Assembly: GCF_000621625.1 (NCBI RefSeq) | Contig: NZ_JHXV01000001.1 | Coordinates: 248,001 to 312,000 of the forward strand | Direction of reading: 5' to 3' | From: Crocinitomix catalasitica ATCC 23190 | GTDB lineage: Bacteria; Bacteroidota; Bacteroidia; Flavobacteriales_D; Crocinitomicaceae | Length of the DNA: 64,000 bases | Shown: piece after piece, positions 52,733 to 61,766 of the stretch | Position numbering within the stretch: the stretch's first letter is position 1 | Layout: each line of letters starts with the position of its first letter | The notes under the pieces: generated by a model | Told to the model about the DNA's origin: nothing | The model's input: only the letters and a program-made list of their open reading frames with translations | The model's database searches: none | Made by a program: the position numbers and the translations under genes

Positions 52733-53151
52733 TATTTTATGTCAATCACCATTACTGTCAATCGACCAGTTGAGACTAATTTTTTATTTTCATCACGCAC
52801 ATCAATTTGCCATACATGAGATTTTCTTCCAGCATGAATGATTACTGCTTCGCCAGTTACAATTCCAGATCTTGCACCTCGTACGTGATTGGCGTTGATC
52901 TCAAGGCCAACAACAGAATGTTTTGTTCGATCAATCAACAATGACGAACCTAACGAACCTAGCGATTCCATTAAAGCTGCACTGGCTCCGCCATGCAATA
53001 AACCCATAGGTTGGTGTGTGCGTGCGTCAACAGGCATTGTTCCAACAATAGCGTTTTTCTTTACCTCGATTATTTTAATTCCTAAATGAGAGATTAATGT
53101 ATTCTCAGAAAATGCGTTTAATTTTTCAAGTGATAATTCTGTGTTTAACAT
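52732..53151 (-). CDS. Hotdog thioesterase (PaaI/MenI-like)
   Basis: 139 residues with the hotdog-fold signature HQPMGLLHGGASAALMESLGSLGS (catalytic Glu in LMESLGS) and VVGLEINANHVRGARSGIVTGEA. The PaaI/YdiI group hydrolyses aryl- or acyl-CoA; next to an isochorismate synthase gene the best guess is 1,4-dihydroxy-2-naphthoyl-CoA thioesterase of menaquinone synthesis. The guess rests on context. Confidence 0.87.
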   Translation of the reverse strand: MLNTELSLEKLNAFSENTLISHLGIKIIEVKKNAIVGTMPVDARTHQPMGLLHGGASAALMESLGSLGSSLLIDRTKHSVVGLEINANHVRGARSGIVTGEAVIIHAGRKSHVWQIDVRDENKKLVSTGRLTVMVIDIK

Positions 53152-53152
53152 C

Positions 53153-54229
53153 TTATTTTGGGGCTTTTAAATACAAAAAGTAAGCGATAAAACTAAAGAT
53201 AATATTGGGTGTCCAAACAGCTAAAAATGGCGTGAATCCCATGTTCAATGCAGCAACTGTTGTAATTTGCATGGAGAAGATATAGAGGAAACAGATGCCG
53301 AATCCGATGGCGAGATTAATTCCCAGCCCACCTCTTGATTTTTTACTAGAGACTGAAACACCAATTAATGTTAAAATGAAAATGGCAAATGGAGATGCCC
53401 AACGTTTGTGTTTTTCTAATAAGAATTTGGGCACGTCATCTGAGCCTTTTAATTCCTGTTCTTTTATAAAGTTATTGAGTTCTTTATAATCCATCGACTC
53501 AATGATATTCGGTCTGAAAATTAAATCTTTGATACCGAAATTTAAGGTGGTATCGAAATTTTCATAATAACGCACTTCATCGTTGAAAGCACCTAATTTT
53601 CTTATTTCACAATTTTCAAAAGTCCAATTTTTAGAAAGCGTATCACCGTATGCAATTTCAGAGGTGAATGAATTCACCAAACGATGGTCTTGCCAAGTTT
53701 CTAAAGTGAAGCGTTTAATACGATTGGTTGATGCGTTATAATTGTAGAAATATAACATTTGATTGTCAGTGACTTGCAGTCTAAAATTCGATTTATTGAC
53801 CTTGACACGGTAATAAGTTTCTTCGAATTCAATTCGCGCTTTATTGGAAACGGGCAATACGAAATTGTACATTAATATAGTAACCAAAACTAAAATTGAA
53901 GAGGATATAAAGTAAGGTCTTAAAAACCTCTTAAATCCTACGCCAGAGCTTAGTATTGGAACAATTTCAGTATTTCCAGCCATTTTAGAGGTGAACCAAA
54001 TTACCGAAATAAAGTTGAGTAGGTAACTAAATTGGACACCGTAATAAAGGAAAAAGTTGGTGTAATAAATCAAGAATATTTCATCCCATGGAGCACCATT
54101 GGCGATAAACTCGTTCAGTTTTTCAGATAAGTCGAACACCATACTGATTGACATCAGCAAAAACAGCATAAAGACAAAAGTCCCTAAGAACTTTTTAATA
54201 ATAAACCGATCGAGTTTTTTTAGGATCAC
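53153..54229 (-). CDS. LptF/LptG-family permease
   Basis: 358 residues with the YjgP/YjgQ layout: three N-terminal transmembrane helices (about 10-30, 55-75, 97-120), a large periplasmic beta domain (about 125-265), and three C-terminal helices (about 275-357). The N-terminal LDRFIIKKFLGTFVFMLFLL and WASPFAIFILTLIGVSVSSKKSRGGLG are the usual family sequences. It is half of the inner-membrane lipopolysaccharide extractor LptB2FG. Next to tgt, a common Bacteroidota arrangement. Confidence 0.93.
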   Translation of the reverse strand: MILKKLDRFIIKKFLGTFVFMLFLLMSISMVFDLSEKLNEFIANGAPWDEIFLIYYTNFFLYYGVQFSYLLNFISVIWFTSKMAGNTEIVPILSSGVGFKRFLRPYFISSSILVLVTILMYNFVLPVSNKARIEFEETYYRVKVNKSNFRLQVTDNQMLYFYNYNASTNRIKRFTLETWQDHRLVNSFTSEIAYGDTLSKNWTFENCEIRKLGAFNDEVRYYENFDTTLNFGIKDLIFRPNIIESMDYKELNNFIKEQELKGSDDVPKFLLEKHKRWASPFAIFILTLIGVSVSSKKSRGGLGINLAIGFGICFLYIFSMQITTVAALNMGFTPFLAVWTPNIIFSFIAYFLYLKAPK

Positions 54230-54232
54230 AAA

Positions 54233-55363
54233 TTATAATTTCTGACTTAGTTTCGGAACCATTTCATCTTTCCAAGCCTTAAACGTTCCTTTTTCAATTT
54301 GATTGCGTGCTTCACCGACTAACCAAAGATAAAAGGCTAAATTGTGAATACTTGCAATTTGTAAACCTAAATATTCTTTAGCGTGGAAAAGATGCCTTAC
54401 ATAAGCTTTTGTATAAACAGAATCGACATAAGACGTTCCGTTTTCATCTAAGGGCGTAAAATCAGCTTTCCACTTGGCATTTTTCATATTCATTACGCCA
54501 TTACTCGTAAATATCATGCCATGTCTTGCATTCCTGGTAGGCATTACACAATCAAACATGTCAATTCCCAATGCGATACATTCTAATATATTCGCTGGTG
54601 TTCCAACGCCCATTAAGTAACGTGGCTTGTCTTTAGGTAAAATACTTGTAACCACTTCAGTCATTTCGTATAATTCTTCAGCCGGTTCACCAACAGATAA
54701 TCCACCAATTGCATTTCCTGGCATGTCAAAAGATGCAATGGTCTCAGCACTAATTCTTCTTAAATCAGTATAGGTACTTCCTTGAACAATGGGGAATAAT
54801 GCTTGTGAATGGCCGTATAAACCATCTGTTTTATCCATTTGATCTTTACAACGTTTTAACCAACGATGTGTCATTTCCATACTATTCTTAGCATAGTCAT
54901 AGTCACAAGGGTAAGGTGTACATTCGTCAAAAGCCATGATGATATCTGCACCAATTACACGTTGAATGTCAATAGCACGTTCAGGTGTAAAGTAATGTCT
55001 ACTACCATCAATATGCGAACGGAATTCAACACCATTCTCATCAATATTACGTGTGCTAGAGAGCGAATACACTTGATAGCCCCCGCTATCAGTCAATAAT
55101 GGCTTCTCCCATCCATTAAATTTATGTAGTCCGCCAGCACCTTGAATAATTTCTAAGCCTGGTTTTAAATATAAATGATAAGTGTTTCCCAATATTATTT
55201 GCGCGCGAATGTCATCTCTTAATTCGTGTTGATGCACCCCTTTAACCGTGCCAATAGTGCCCACAGGCATAAAGATCGGGGTCTTTATTTCTCCGTGGTC
55301 AGTTTGGATGGTACCAGTTCTTGCATTGGTATCCTTATCTTGTGTTTCTAATATGAAATTCAT
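54233..55363 (-). CDS. tgt: Queuine tRNA-ribosyltransferase (TGT)
   Basis: 376 residues with the TGT core: LTDSGGYQVYSL (about 89-100, Asp90 region), MAFDECTPYPCDYDYA, FPIVQGSTYTDLR, GGLSVGEPAEELYEM and FDCVMPTRNARHG. The C-terminal zinc site normally reads CxCxxC then H; here the place is filled by NGTSYVDSVYTKAYVRHLF, so the three cysteines are absent, while IHNLAFYLWLV follows. It exchanges guanine-34 for preQ1 or queuine in tRNAs for Asp, Asn, His and Tyr. First gene of the tgt-lptF/G-thioesterase-menF run. Confidence 0.93.
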   Translation of the reverse strand: MNFILETQDKDTNARTGTIQTDHGEIKTPIFMPVGTIGTVKGVHQHELRDDIRAQIILGNTYHLYLKPGLEIIQGAGGLHKFNGWEKPLLTDSGGYQVYSLSSTRNIDENGVEFRSHIDGSRHYFTPERAIDIQRVIGADIIMAFDECTPYPCDYDYAKNSMEMTHRWLKRCKDQMDKTDGLYGHSQALFPIVQGSTYTDLRRISAETIASFDMPGNAIGGLSVGEPAEELYEMTEVVTSILPKDKPRYLMGVGTPANILECIALGIDMFDCVMPTRNARHGMIFTSNGVMNMKNAKWKADFTPLDENGTSYVDSVYTKAYVRHLFHAKEYLGLQIASIHNLAFYLWLVGEARNQIEKGTFKAWKDEMVPKLSQKL

Positions 55364-55434
55364 TTTGTTGATAAAAAAAAGAAAAACAAATATAGGGTAT
55401 ATTAAATTATGTGAACCTTTGTGAACACTTTAAT

Positions 55435-56565
55435 ATGCATTTAATTCCACATATCTCAACTGATTTTTTAAGCATTGTCTTCATTGTTTTTCTAGTCGCC
55501 GTATTTTTACAACTGCTGTACCTGTTTTTGGTACCGTTTAGATTACTGATCTATAAACAGAAGAACATCAGTGGGCAATTGAAACCTGTTTCCATCATTA
55601 TTTGCGCGCGGAACGAGGAGGATAATTTGGTGAAAAACCTGCCTTTAATCCTCGATCAGCATTATCACGAATTTGAAGTAATTGTTGTCAATGACCAAAG
55701 TGTTGATGATTCGGGGCATTTAATTAAAGCTTTTCAAAAAACATATCCCAATTTAAAATTAATTGAGTTAGAGCGCAATAAACACCGGAAATTTGGGAAG
55801 AAAATTCCTTTAACGGTTGGAATTAAAGGAGCGAAATACGAACATTTATTATTGATTGATGCGGATTGCAGGCCTACTTCAAATAACTGGGCAAAGGAAA
55901 TGATGCAAGGTTATGTAGATGATAAGTCTATTGTTATAGGTTATGGTCCTTATCAGGTTGAAAAAGGAGTTTTGAACAAATTAATTCGTTTTGATACAAC
56001 TGCAATTGCAAGTACTTATATGGGAATGGCTTTAATGGGAAGGCCATATATGGGGGTAGGCAGGAATTTATCTTATACCAAACAACAGTTTTTTGATGTG
56101 CTTGGATTTAAGAAACATTACCACATTCAAAGTGGAGATGACGATTTATTCATGCAAGAAGCAGCAAACGGCAAAAATGTTTCCGTTTCTATTCAACCGG
56201 AAAGTTTTGTTTATTCGGAACCAAAACGCAGCTGGAAAGCGTGGGTGAGACAGAAACAAAGGCATTATACAACAGCAACAGAATATAGACTTATTAACAA
56301 AATATTTTTAGGAATATTTCCTATGAGCATGCTTTTGATGCTGTTTTCTTTCTTTATTTTAATGTTTTATTATGAATGGTGGTTATTCGTGCTGCTAATT
56401 TTTGGTTTGCGATTTGTCTTTTATTGGCTAATTAACGGATTATTATTCCGAAAATTAAAAATGAAAGATTTGGTTGCGGTGTATCCATTAATTGAGTTGG
56501 TTCACTTTTTTTTAATGCCGTTCATATATTACTCATCAGATAGAACAGAAAAGGGTAAATGGTAG
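55435..56565 (+). CDS. Membrane glycosyltransferase, GT2 family
   Basis: 376 residues from the ATG at 55435 (a GTG at 55411 would add eight). N-terminal transmembrane helix (about 8-35), a GT2 nucleotide-sugar domain with SIIICARNEEDNLVKNL, VVNDQSVDDSG and LLIDADCRPTSNNW (DxD), an HIQSGDDDLFMQEAANG acceptor-side motif and QKQRHYTTATEYR (QxxRW-like), then C-terminal helices. Processive or lipid-linked glycan synthesis is likely. Its stop overlaps the sigma-factor gene by 7 bp. Confidence 0.88.
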   Translation: MHLIPHISTDFLSIVFIVFLVAVFLQLLYLFLVPFRLLIYKQKNISGQLKPVSIIICARNEEDNLVKNLPLILDQHYHEFEVIVVNDQSVDDSGHLIKAFQKTYPNLKLIELERNKHRKFGKKIPLTVGIKGAKYEHLLLIDADCRPTSNNWAKEMMQGYVDDKSIVIGYGPYQVEKGVLNKLIRFDTTAIASTYMGMALMGRPYMGVGRNLSYTKQQFFDVLGFKKHYHIQSGDDDLFMQEAANGKNVSVSIQPESFVYSEPKRSWKAWVRQKQRHYTTATEYRLINKIFLGIFPMSMLLMLFSFFILMFYYEWWLFVLLIFGLRFVFYWLINGLLFRKLKMKDLVAVYPLIELVHFFLMPFIYYSSDRTEKGKW

Positions 56566-57167
56566 AAACAAATGATAATTTATCGGATAAAGGTAAAAGA
56601 GATTTAGCATTGGTTGAAAAGGCGCTGAATGGTGACCAACTGGCTTATGCTAAATTAATGGAAATGTACCGCGAGTCTATCTATTATATGATGCTTAAAA
56701 TGGTACGGATAGAGGATGATGCGGAAGATTTAACGATCGAAGCGTTTGGTAAAGCCTTTAACCGACTACATCAATATTCCCCAAGCTTTGCTTTTAGTAC
56801 TTGGCTTTTTAAAATTGCATCGAATAATGCGATCGACTTCATTCGTAAAAAACGAATCAAAGTAACCTCTATGGACACGGCTTATGTGAACAGTGATGGT
56901 GAAACTGTGGGGATTGATGTGCAAAGTGAGGCAAAGGATCCAGAAGAGCTTACAATGCAAGTTGAGAAGGTGAAGAAGATGAGAGAAATTGTTCAAAAAT
57001 TGAAACCAAGATATCGTGACTTAATTGAGAAAAGATATTTTCAAGAATTGACTTACGAAGAGATTTCTATTGAGATGAAATTACCATTAGGAACTGTAAA
57101 AGCGCAACTATTCAGAGCGCGTGCATTTTTAGCTGAAATGATTGTTCACACAAAAGACACTATTTAA
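56559..57167 (+). CDS. RNA polymerase sigma factor, sigma-70 family (ECF-like)
   Basis: 202 residues: sigma region 2 (about 30-100: YYMMLKMVRIEDDAEDLTIEAFGKAFNRL, FSTWLFKIASNNAIDFIRKKR) and region 4 (about 140-195: RYRDLIEKRYFQELTYEEISIEMKLPLGTVKAQLFRARAFL). No region 3 and no anti-sigma gene adjacent. It sits between a membrane glycosyltransferase and rsmG with overlapping stops and starts, so the three are co-expressed. Confidence 0.93.
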   Translation: MVETNDNLSDKGKRDLALVEKALNGDQLAYAKLMEMYRESIYYMMLKMVRIEDDAEDLTIEAFGKAFNRLHQYSPSFAFSTWLFKIASNNAIDFIRKKRIKVTSMDTAYVNSDGETVGIDVQSEAKDPEELTMQVEKVKKMREIVQKLKPRYRDLIEKRYFQELTYEEISIEMKLPLGTVKAQLFRARAFLAEMIVHTKDTI

Positions 57168-57799
57168 TGACCGGCGTTGACCTGATTTATTCTCATTTTC
57201 CGAAATTGAGTGATAACCAAAAAGCACAATTCGAAAAGTTATATTCGATTTATGAAGAATGGAATGCACAAATAAATGTTGTAAGTCGTAAAGATTTTGA
57301 ATTCTTTTACGAAAGGCACGTGCTTCATGCTTTAGGTATAGCTAAGGTTGCTCAGTTTAAACCTGGGAGTGATATTTTAGATGTTGGCACTGGTGGTGGT
57401 TTTCCGGGTATACCGTTGGCTATTCTTTACCCGAAGGTAAGATTTCATTTGGTTGATTCTATTGGTAAAAAAATAAAAGTCGTGCAAGGTGCTGCTGAAG
57501 CTTTGGGGCTTAAAAATGTTAAAGCCGAACAAATTAGGGCGGAAGAGATTAAAGGTAAATACGATTTTGTTGTCAGTAGAGCAGTTACGCAAATGGAAAA
57601 ATTCATTCCTTGGGTTGATAATAAATTCAAAAGCAAACAAATCAATGCTTACCCTAATGGTATTTTTTATTTAAAAGGTGGTGACTTGGATGCAGAATTG
57701 AAGCCTGTAAAACGACATAAAGAGGTAACCGAATTATCGAATTATTTTGAAGGGGAATTTTTTGAGACGAAGAAGGTTGTTTATATTAAAATGATTTAA
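57167..57799 (+). CDS. rsmG: 16S rRNA (guanine-527-N7)-methyltransferase
   Basis: 210 residues. SAM-binding motif I DILDVGTGGGFPGIPLAI (about 65-82), a downstream VDSIGKKIKVVQGAAEALGLKNV, and VVSRAVTQMEKFIPWV. N-terminal YEEWNAQINVVSRKD is the GidB/RsmG signature. It methylates G527 of 16S rRNA. The ATG shares one base with the sigma-factor stop; its stop overlaps the convergent SiaC-like stop. Confidence 0.95.
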   Translation: MTGVDLIYSHFPKLSDNQKAQFEKLYSIYEEWNAQINVVSRKDFEFFYERHVLHALGIAKVAQFKPGSDILDVGTGGGFPGIPLAILYPKVRFHLVDSIGKKIKVVQGAAEALGLKNVKAEQIRAEEIKGKYDFVVSRAVTQMEKFIPWVDNKFKSKQINAYPNGIFYLKGGDLDAELKPVKRHKEVTELSNYFEGEFFETKKVVYIKMI

Positions 57800-58176
57800 A
57801 ACTCATCTACTTCTATATATTGAAAAGTACAATTATCGAATAAACTAGCTAATTCCTGTCCTGTTTCAAGGATGTCGATATCATCTAATTCATAAAACCA
57901 ATTCACATCCAGCGTTCCTTTGGGCAATTTATTGTTCAATTTTAGAATCAAGTTTCTTACTGATAAGGCTGAACCAGTATTAAGATATTCCATTTTAAAA
58001 TTCAAGGTAGTACGTTCACGCGGATTGGTGATATAATTGTCTAAGAGTTCGTGTAACGGTAGAAAGTAATCATAAGCATTCTCAGGCAATGATATGCCTG
58101 AAATCTCTATGATTCCATCATCGAAATCAGCTCTAATTTTTGGTGTACGTTTGCTTCCCTCAGTAATTACGTCCAT
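57796..58176 (-). CDS. SiaC-like (DUF1987) protein
   Basis: 126 residues from the ATG at 58176 (MDVITEGSKRTPKIRADF); an in-frame TTG at 58197 is less likely. Family pieces are GIIEISGISLPENAYDYFLPL, FKMEYLNTGSALSVRNLILKL and NWFYELDDIDILETGQELASL. SiaC proteins are targets of a serine kinase/phosphatase pair (SiaB/SiaA) and regulate a diguanylate cyclase in Pseudomonas. The expected phospho-serine/threonine lies in NTGSA. No kinase or phosphatase is nearby. Confidence 0.85.
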   Translation of the reverse strand: MDVITEGSKRTPKIRADFDDGIIEISGISLPENAYDYFLPLHELLDNYITNPRERTTLNFKMEYLNTGSALSVRNLILKLNNKLPKGTLDVNWFYELDDIDILETGQELASLFDNCTFQYIEVDEF

Positions 58177-58253
58177 CAGGTGGTTGTGTTTTACCAAATA
58201 TAACTAAATAATTTAATTTTATTGGGCCTAAGGAATTATAAAGATTAAATAAT

Positions 58254-58988
58254 TTAATCTCTATTTTCTTTCAGTTCGGCTTCTTTGAGCTTAAGTGCTT
58301 CACCCTTTAGTTCTTTACCTTCCCAGTATAGTTTATAACCTTCTTGTATGCCTTTTAAGTCATAGGCTATTTGATAACCATGTTTCACAGCATATTTATA
58401 ACGTTCAAGCAAGGCGATTTTACCGTTTTGGTGATAATGTTTAAAAACGCCATCTTTATTTCCGTCCACATAATTCCCTTCTGCGGCAAGTTTTTTATTA
58501 GGATGATACTTTTTGTATTCGCCATGCAGAACACCGTTTTTGTAGTTAGAATATTCGGCCACAGGATAAGTATTCCCTTCAGGCTCGTAATAAACGATCT
58601 TCTCGCCATCTAAAACTCCGTTTTTATAAGATTCTTGAAAACTTACAAAACCGCGATCATCAAAATGAATCCAAGTACTGTCTTTTATCTTGTTAATATA
58701 TTTGCCTGATGACATTAAGAATCCAGATTCGTGATACATTTTTGCATAACTGGTTTTACCATCTGACTTAAATTCTAAAGCGACTTTTAAATTGCCTGAT
58801 TGATAGAAATAGTTAAATGTTCCTACAGGTTTATCATCTTTAAATTGACCAACATATTCAAAAACAGTATTGTTGGCATAAGGTTTTTTCCAAACCCCTT
58901 GTTTTCTTCCTTGGCTGTCTTTCTGGTTGACTTGTGATATTCCAGCTAAAGGAAGGAGAAGTAGTATAGTATAGATCAATAATTTCAT
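58254..58988 (-). CDS. Exported MORN-variant (YwqK-like) repeat protein
   Basis: 244 residues with a signal peptide (about 1-18) and six or more MORN-variant units: VGTFNYFYQSGNLKVALEF, KMYHESGFLMSSGKYI, YKNGVLDGEKIVYYEPEGN, YKNGVLHGEYKKYHPNKKLAAEGNY, KHYHQNGKIALLERY. The C-terminus is Glu/Lys-rich (KELKGEALKLKEAELKE). The third such protein in the window, after 1379 and 8612. Function unknown; probably an envelope protein. It follows the HAD phosphatase gene by seven bases. Confidence 0.8.
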   Translation of the reverse strand: MKLLIYTILLLLPLAGISQVNQKDSQGRKQGVWKKPYANNTVFEYVGQFKDDKPVGTFNYFYQSGNLKVALEFKSDGKTSYAKMYHESGFLMSSGKYINKIKDSTWIHFDDRGFVSFQESYKNGVLDGEKIVYYEPEGNTYPVAEYSNYKNGVLHGEYKKYHPNKKLAAEGNYVDGNKDGVFKHYHQNGKIALLERYKYAVKHGYQIAYDLKGIQEGYKLYWEGKELKGEALKLKEAELKENRD

Positions 58989-58995
58989 GGAATAG

Positions 58996-59550
58996 TTAGT
59001 TTTTGTTTATTAGTGCTTGCGCAACTTGAAACAAATTTGTAAAAATATAATCAGCTTTGGTAGAAACGTTACCACCATTTTTTAACATTATAGTTTTCAT
59101 ACCTAATTTCATACCAAACTCAATATCGGTTTCTGAATCACCAATCATTAGAGATTTTTTAAAATCAATTTCAGGATAGTCTTTTTGTGCGGCCAATCCC
59201 ATTCCTGTGCCTGGCTTTCTATAATTGCTCTTTTCTTTTGCCAGCTGCGGGGCGAAATAGAATTCGTCTATTTTGCCATCATTGCTTTTTATGACATCAG
59301 CAATAAAACCATGAATGATCGCTAAGTCATCTGCAGTCATATTGCCCTTACCAATTCCTTGTTGGTTGGTTACAACAACGATTCTATTGAATTGTTCGGT
59401 GAAAATTTTAATGGCTTCTGGCACACCGTCAATTATTTTTAACTCGTGTAAATGTTTAACATAATCATCAATTAGTCGATCATTAATAACACCATCTCTG
59501 TCTAAAAACAAGGTCCAGGTTTTATCTATTTTAAGGTCGTTTAATTTCAT
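58996..59550 (-). CDS. HAD-IIIA phosphatase (GmhB/HisB-N-like)
   Basis: 184 residues: motif I LFLDRDGVINDR (DxDGxxN), motif II VVVTNQQGIGKGN, motif III Lys in NYRKPGTGM, motif IV LMIGDSETDIEFGMKLGMKT. This is the HAD-IIIA histidinol-phosphatase / D-glycero-D-manno-heptose-1,7-bisphosphate 7-phosphatase subfamily. The zinc loop with C-x-H and C-x-C that marks GmhB is absent (FAPQLAKEKSNY instead), so a sugar phosphatase of another specificity is possible. Next to glycosyltransferases, a role in heptose or other sugar supply is plausible. Confidence 0.85.
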   Translation of the reverse strand: MKLNDLKIDKTWTLFLDRDGVINDRLIDDYVKHLHELKIIDGVPEAIKIFTEQFNRIVVVTNQQGIGKGNMTADDLAIIHGFIADVIKSNDGKIDEFYFAPQLAKEKSNYRKPGTGMGLAAQKDYPEIDFKKSLMIGDSETDIEFGMKLGMKTIMLKNGGNVSTKADYIFTNLFQVAQALINKN

Positions 59551-59578
59551 TATTTTCTTGGTTTGAACCTGTTTTCTA

Positions 59579-60715
59579 TTAAAATTGATCTAGATTGTCG
59601 CATAAATACGACCATTCAAATCTGCTTTTCTCTATCTCCATTCCATTTCGATAACGTTGAATGTTTTCGGCTTTTCCCATTTGTATTAATCCTTCAATGA
59701 TTGCTGCTTGATTAGCTTCGACCACAAATCCGGCTTTGTCGTGAGGGATTGTATTTGATAAATCTCCGACATTGGTAACCAATACCGGTAAATTCATGCT
59801 ATACGCTATTTGTGTTACGCCACTTTGTGTCGCATTACGATAAGTCAATGCCAAGAAATCGGCAGCTGAAAAATAATATTTGACGGATTGATCATCTACA
59901 AATTTATCGATGCGAATGATGTCTTCGGTTAAACCGTATTTTTCAATTTTATCTTGATATAGATTCCAGTCGTCATAAGCTTCACCCACAATTAAAAGTC
60001 GGTGGTTTGGAGCATTCTTTTTGAATACTGCAAAAGCATCGATTAGTAAATCAACGCCTTTATATTTTCTAATCAATCCAAAGGAAAGGATATAATTCTT
60101 TTGTACGTCTAATTCGAGTTGCTTACATGCTTTCGTTTTTGAAACAGGTTCACCATAAATGTCAAAAACCGGATGAGGCGAGTAGGTGATAGGCTTTTTT
60201 ACTTTAAATATAGCTTGTAAATCATTTATGCCACGCTCAGCCATCACGATGAAAGCATCCATTTTCCCGTAGAAAAAACTTGATAATATTTTGTCTCCAA
60301 AACGTTTTTCATGGGGAATAACATTGTCAACTAAAGCGATTGTTTTATTTGATTTAGCTAACCAACTTATGGTGCCTAAACATGGTGCGAGGAAAGGAAG
60401 CCAATATCGAATGATGATTTTATTCGGTTTTGCCTTTTTTAAGGCCAATCCAACACGAATCCAATTAAACGGGTTGATTGCATTGATTTTGCGTTTGATG
60501 ATTACATTTTCTGGCGCCTGATGCTCGTCTAAATCGTGGTATTGTGTTTTGCCCGGGAATATAAGTTGAGGATACAGTAGTTTATAAGTCCATATTTCAA
60601 CGTTCGCTCCACGTTTAATATATTCTTGCGCCAAACGGTCAGTTGTAGCTGCTATACCACCTCTATACGGGAAGGCAGTAGAGATTAAAATTATTTTTTC
60701 TGATTTATTCGCCAT
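59579..60715 (-). CDS. Glycosyltransferase, GT4 family
   Basis: 378 residues with a GT-B fold: N-terminal STAFPYRGGIAATTDRLAQEYIKRGANVEIWT, linker, and nucleotide-sugar half with ILSFGLIRKYKGVDLLIDAFAVF and DFLALTYRNATQSGVTQIAYSMNLPVLVTNVG. Retaining transferase, probably in surface glycan assembly. Between the GT2 gene (downstream of it by 15 bp on the same strand) and the HAD phosphatase. Confidence 0.88.
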   Translation of the reverse strand: MANKSEKIILISTAFPYRGGIAATTDRLAQEYIKRGANVEIWTYKLLYPQLIFPGKTQYHDLDEHQAPENVIIKRKINAINPFNWIRVGLALKKAKPNKIIIRYWLPFLAPCLGTISWLAKSNKTIALVDNVIPHEKRFGDKILSSFFYGKMDAFIVMAERGINDLQAIFKVKKPITYSPHPVFDIYGEPVSKTKACKQLELDVQKNYILSFGLIRKYKGVDLLIDAFAVFKKNAPNHRLLIVGEAYDDWNLYQDKIEKYGLTEDIIRIDKFVDDQSVKYYFSAADFLALTYRNATQSGVTQIAYSMNLPVLVTNVGDLSNTIPHDKAGFVVEANQAAIIEGLIQMGKAENIQRYRNGMEIEKSRFEWSYLCDNLDQF

Positions 60716-60730
60716 GGCGGCAGCAAAGAA

Positions 60731-61681
60731 TTAAATTTCTTTTTCAATGAGGTAATTATTCCTAGTCGTAGAATTTCTTCCAATAAGTTCTGCTATAAAA
60801 CCCGCTAAGAATAGTTGTGTTCCGATAATTATTGTTGTTAAAGCAATATAGAATTCGGGTCTGTTCGCTAATAGTCTCGATCCTGTGTCAATACATAATT
60901 TATTGATGATTAACCAAAGAGTGATGCATGAACCTATGGTAAAGAATAATGTGCCCAATAATCCGAAAAAGTGCATTGGTTTTTTTCCGAACCGAGTAAT
61001 GAATGTAATTGTGAAAAGATCTAAAAAACCATTCACAAAACGATTTAATCCGAATTTTGTCACACCGTATTTTCGTTCTTGATGTTGTACAACTTTTTCT
61101 CCAATCTTTCCAAAACCAGCAGCTTTAGAAATGACTGGGATATAGCGATGCATCTCACCAAAAATTTCAATTGATTTTACTACTTCACAACGATATGCCT
61201 TTAAGCCGCAATTCATATCGTGTAATTGGATGCCACTCATAAATCTATTTACACCATTGTAAATTTTTGTAGGTATGGTTTTAGAGATCGGATCGTATCT
61301 TTTTTTCTTCCAGCCAGATACCAAGTCAAAACCATCTTCCTTGATCATCTTAACTAAGCCTGGAATTTCTTCAGGGCTATCTTGTAAGTCTGCATCCATT
61401 GTAATTACAATGTCACCTTTGCTGGCTTGAAAACCAACGTGCAATGCAGCTGATTTTCCGTAGTTCCGCTGGAATTTTATACCCCGTACATGTGAGTCCT
61501 TTGTCTTTAATGATTCTATCATATTCCAAGAACCATCTGTACTTCCGTCATTAATAAAGATGATTTCGTATGTCAGCTTTTCTTTCTGAACAACTTTTAA
61601 AATCCAAGCATGCAGCTCACTTAAGGATTCTACTTCGTTGTATAAAGGAACAACTATTGAAATATCTAAATTATCGGTCAT
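60731..61681 (-). CDS. GT2 glycosyltransferase, DPM1/GtrB-like
   Basis: 316 residues: GT2 domain with VVPLYNEVESLSELHAWI, FINDGSTDGSW, and the DxD in ITMDADLQDSPEEIPGLV, then GMNCGLKAYR-type HDMNCGLKAYRCEVVKSI, VQHQERKYGVTKF, and two C-terminal transmembrane helices (about 232-258, 272-300). Such enzymes load a sugar onto polyprenyl phosphate for use by GT-C transferases like those at 24.5-31.3 kb. First gene of the GT2-GT4-HAD-MORN run. Confidence 0.9.
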   Translation of the reverse strand: MTDNLDISIVVPLYNEVESLSELHAWILKVVQKEKLTYEIIFINDGSTDGSWNMIESLKTKDSHVRGIKFQRNYGKSAALHVGFQASKGDIVITMDADLQDSPEEIPGLVKMIKEDGFDLVSGWKKKRYDPISKTIPTKIYNGVNRFMSGIQLHDMNCGLKAYRCEVVKSIEIFGEMHRYIPVISKAAGFGKIGEKVVQHQERKYGVTKFGLNRFVNGFLDLFTITFITRFGKKPMHFFGLLGTLFFTIGSCITLWLIINKLCIDTGSRLLANRPEFYIALTTIIIGTQLFLAGFIAELIGRNSTTRNNYLIEKEI

Positions 61682-61766
61682 ATTAGAATCAAAGTTAATT
61701 CTTTGAATTTTTTTAGAATAGTAATGGAGCGTTAAATTAAGCTAAAACAAAATTTATTTAACGGTA

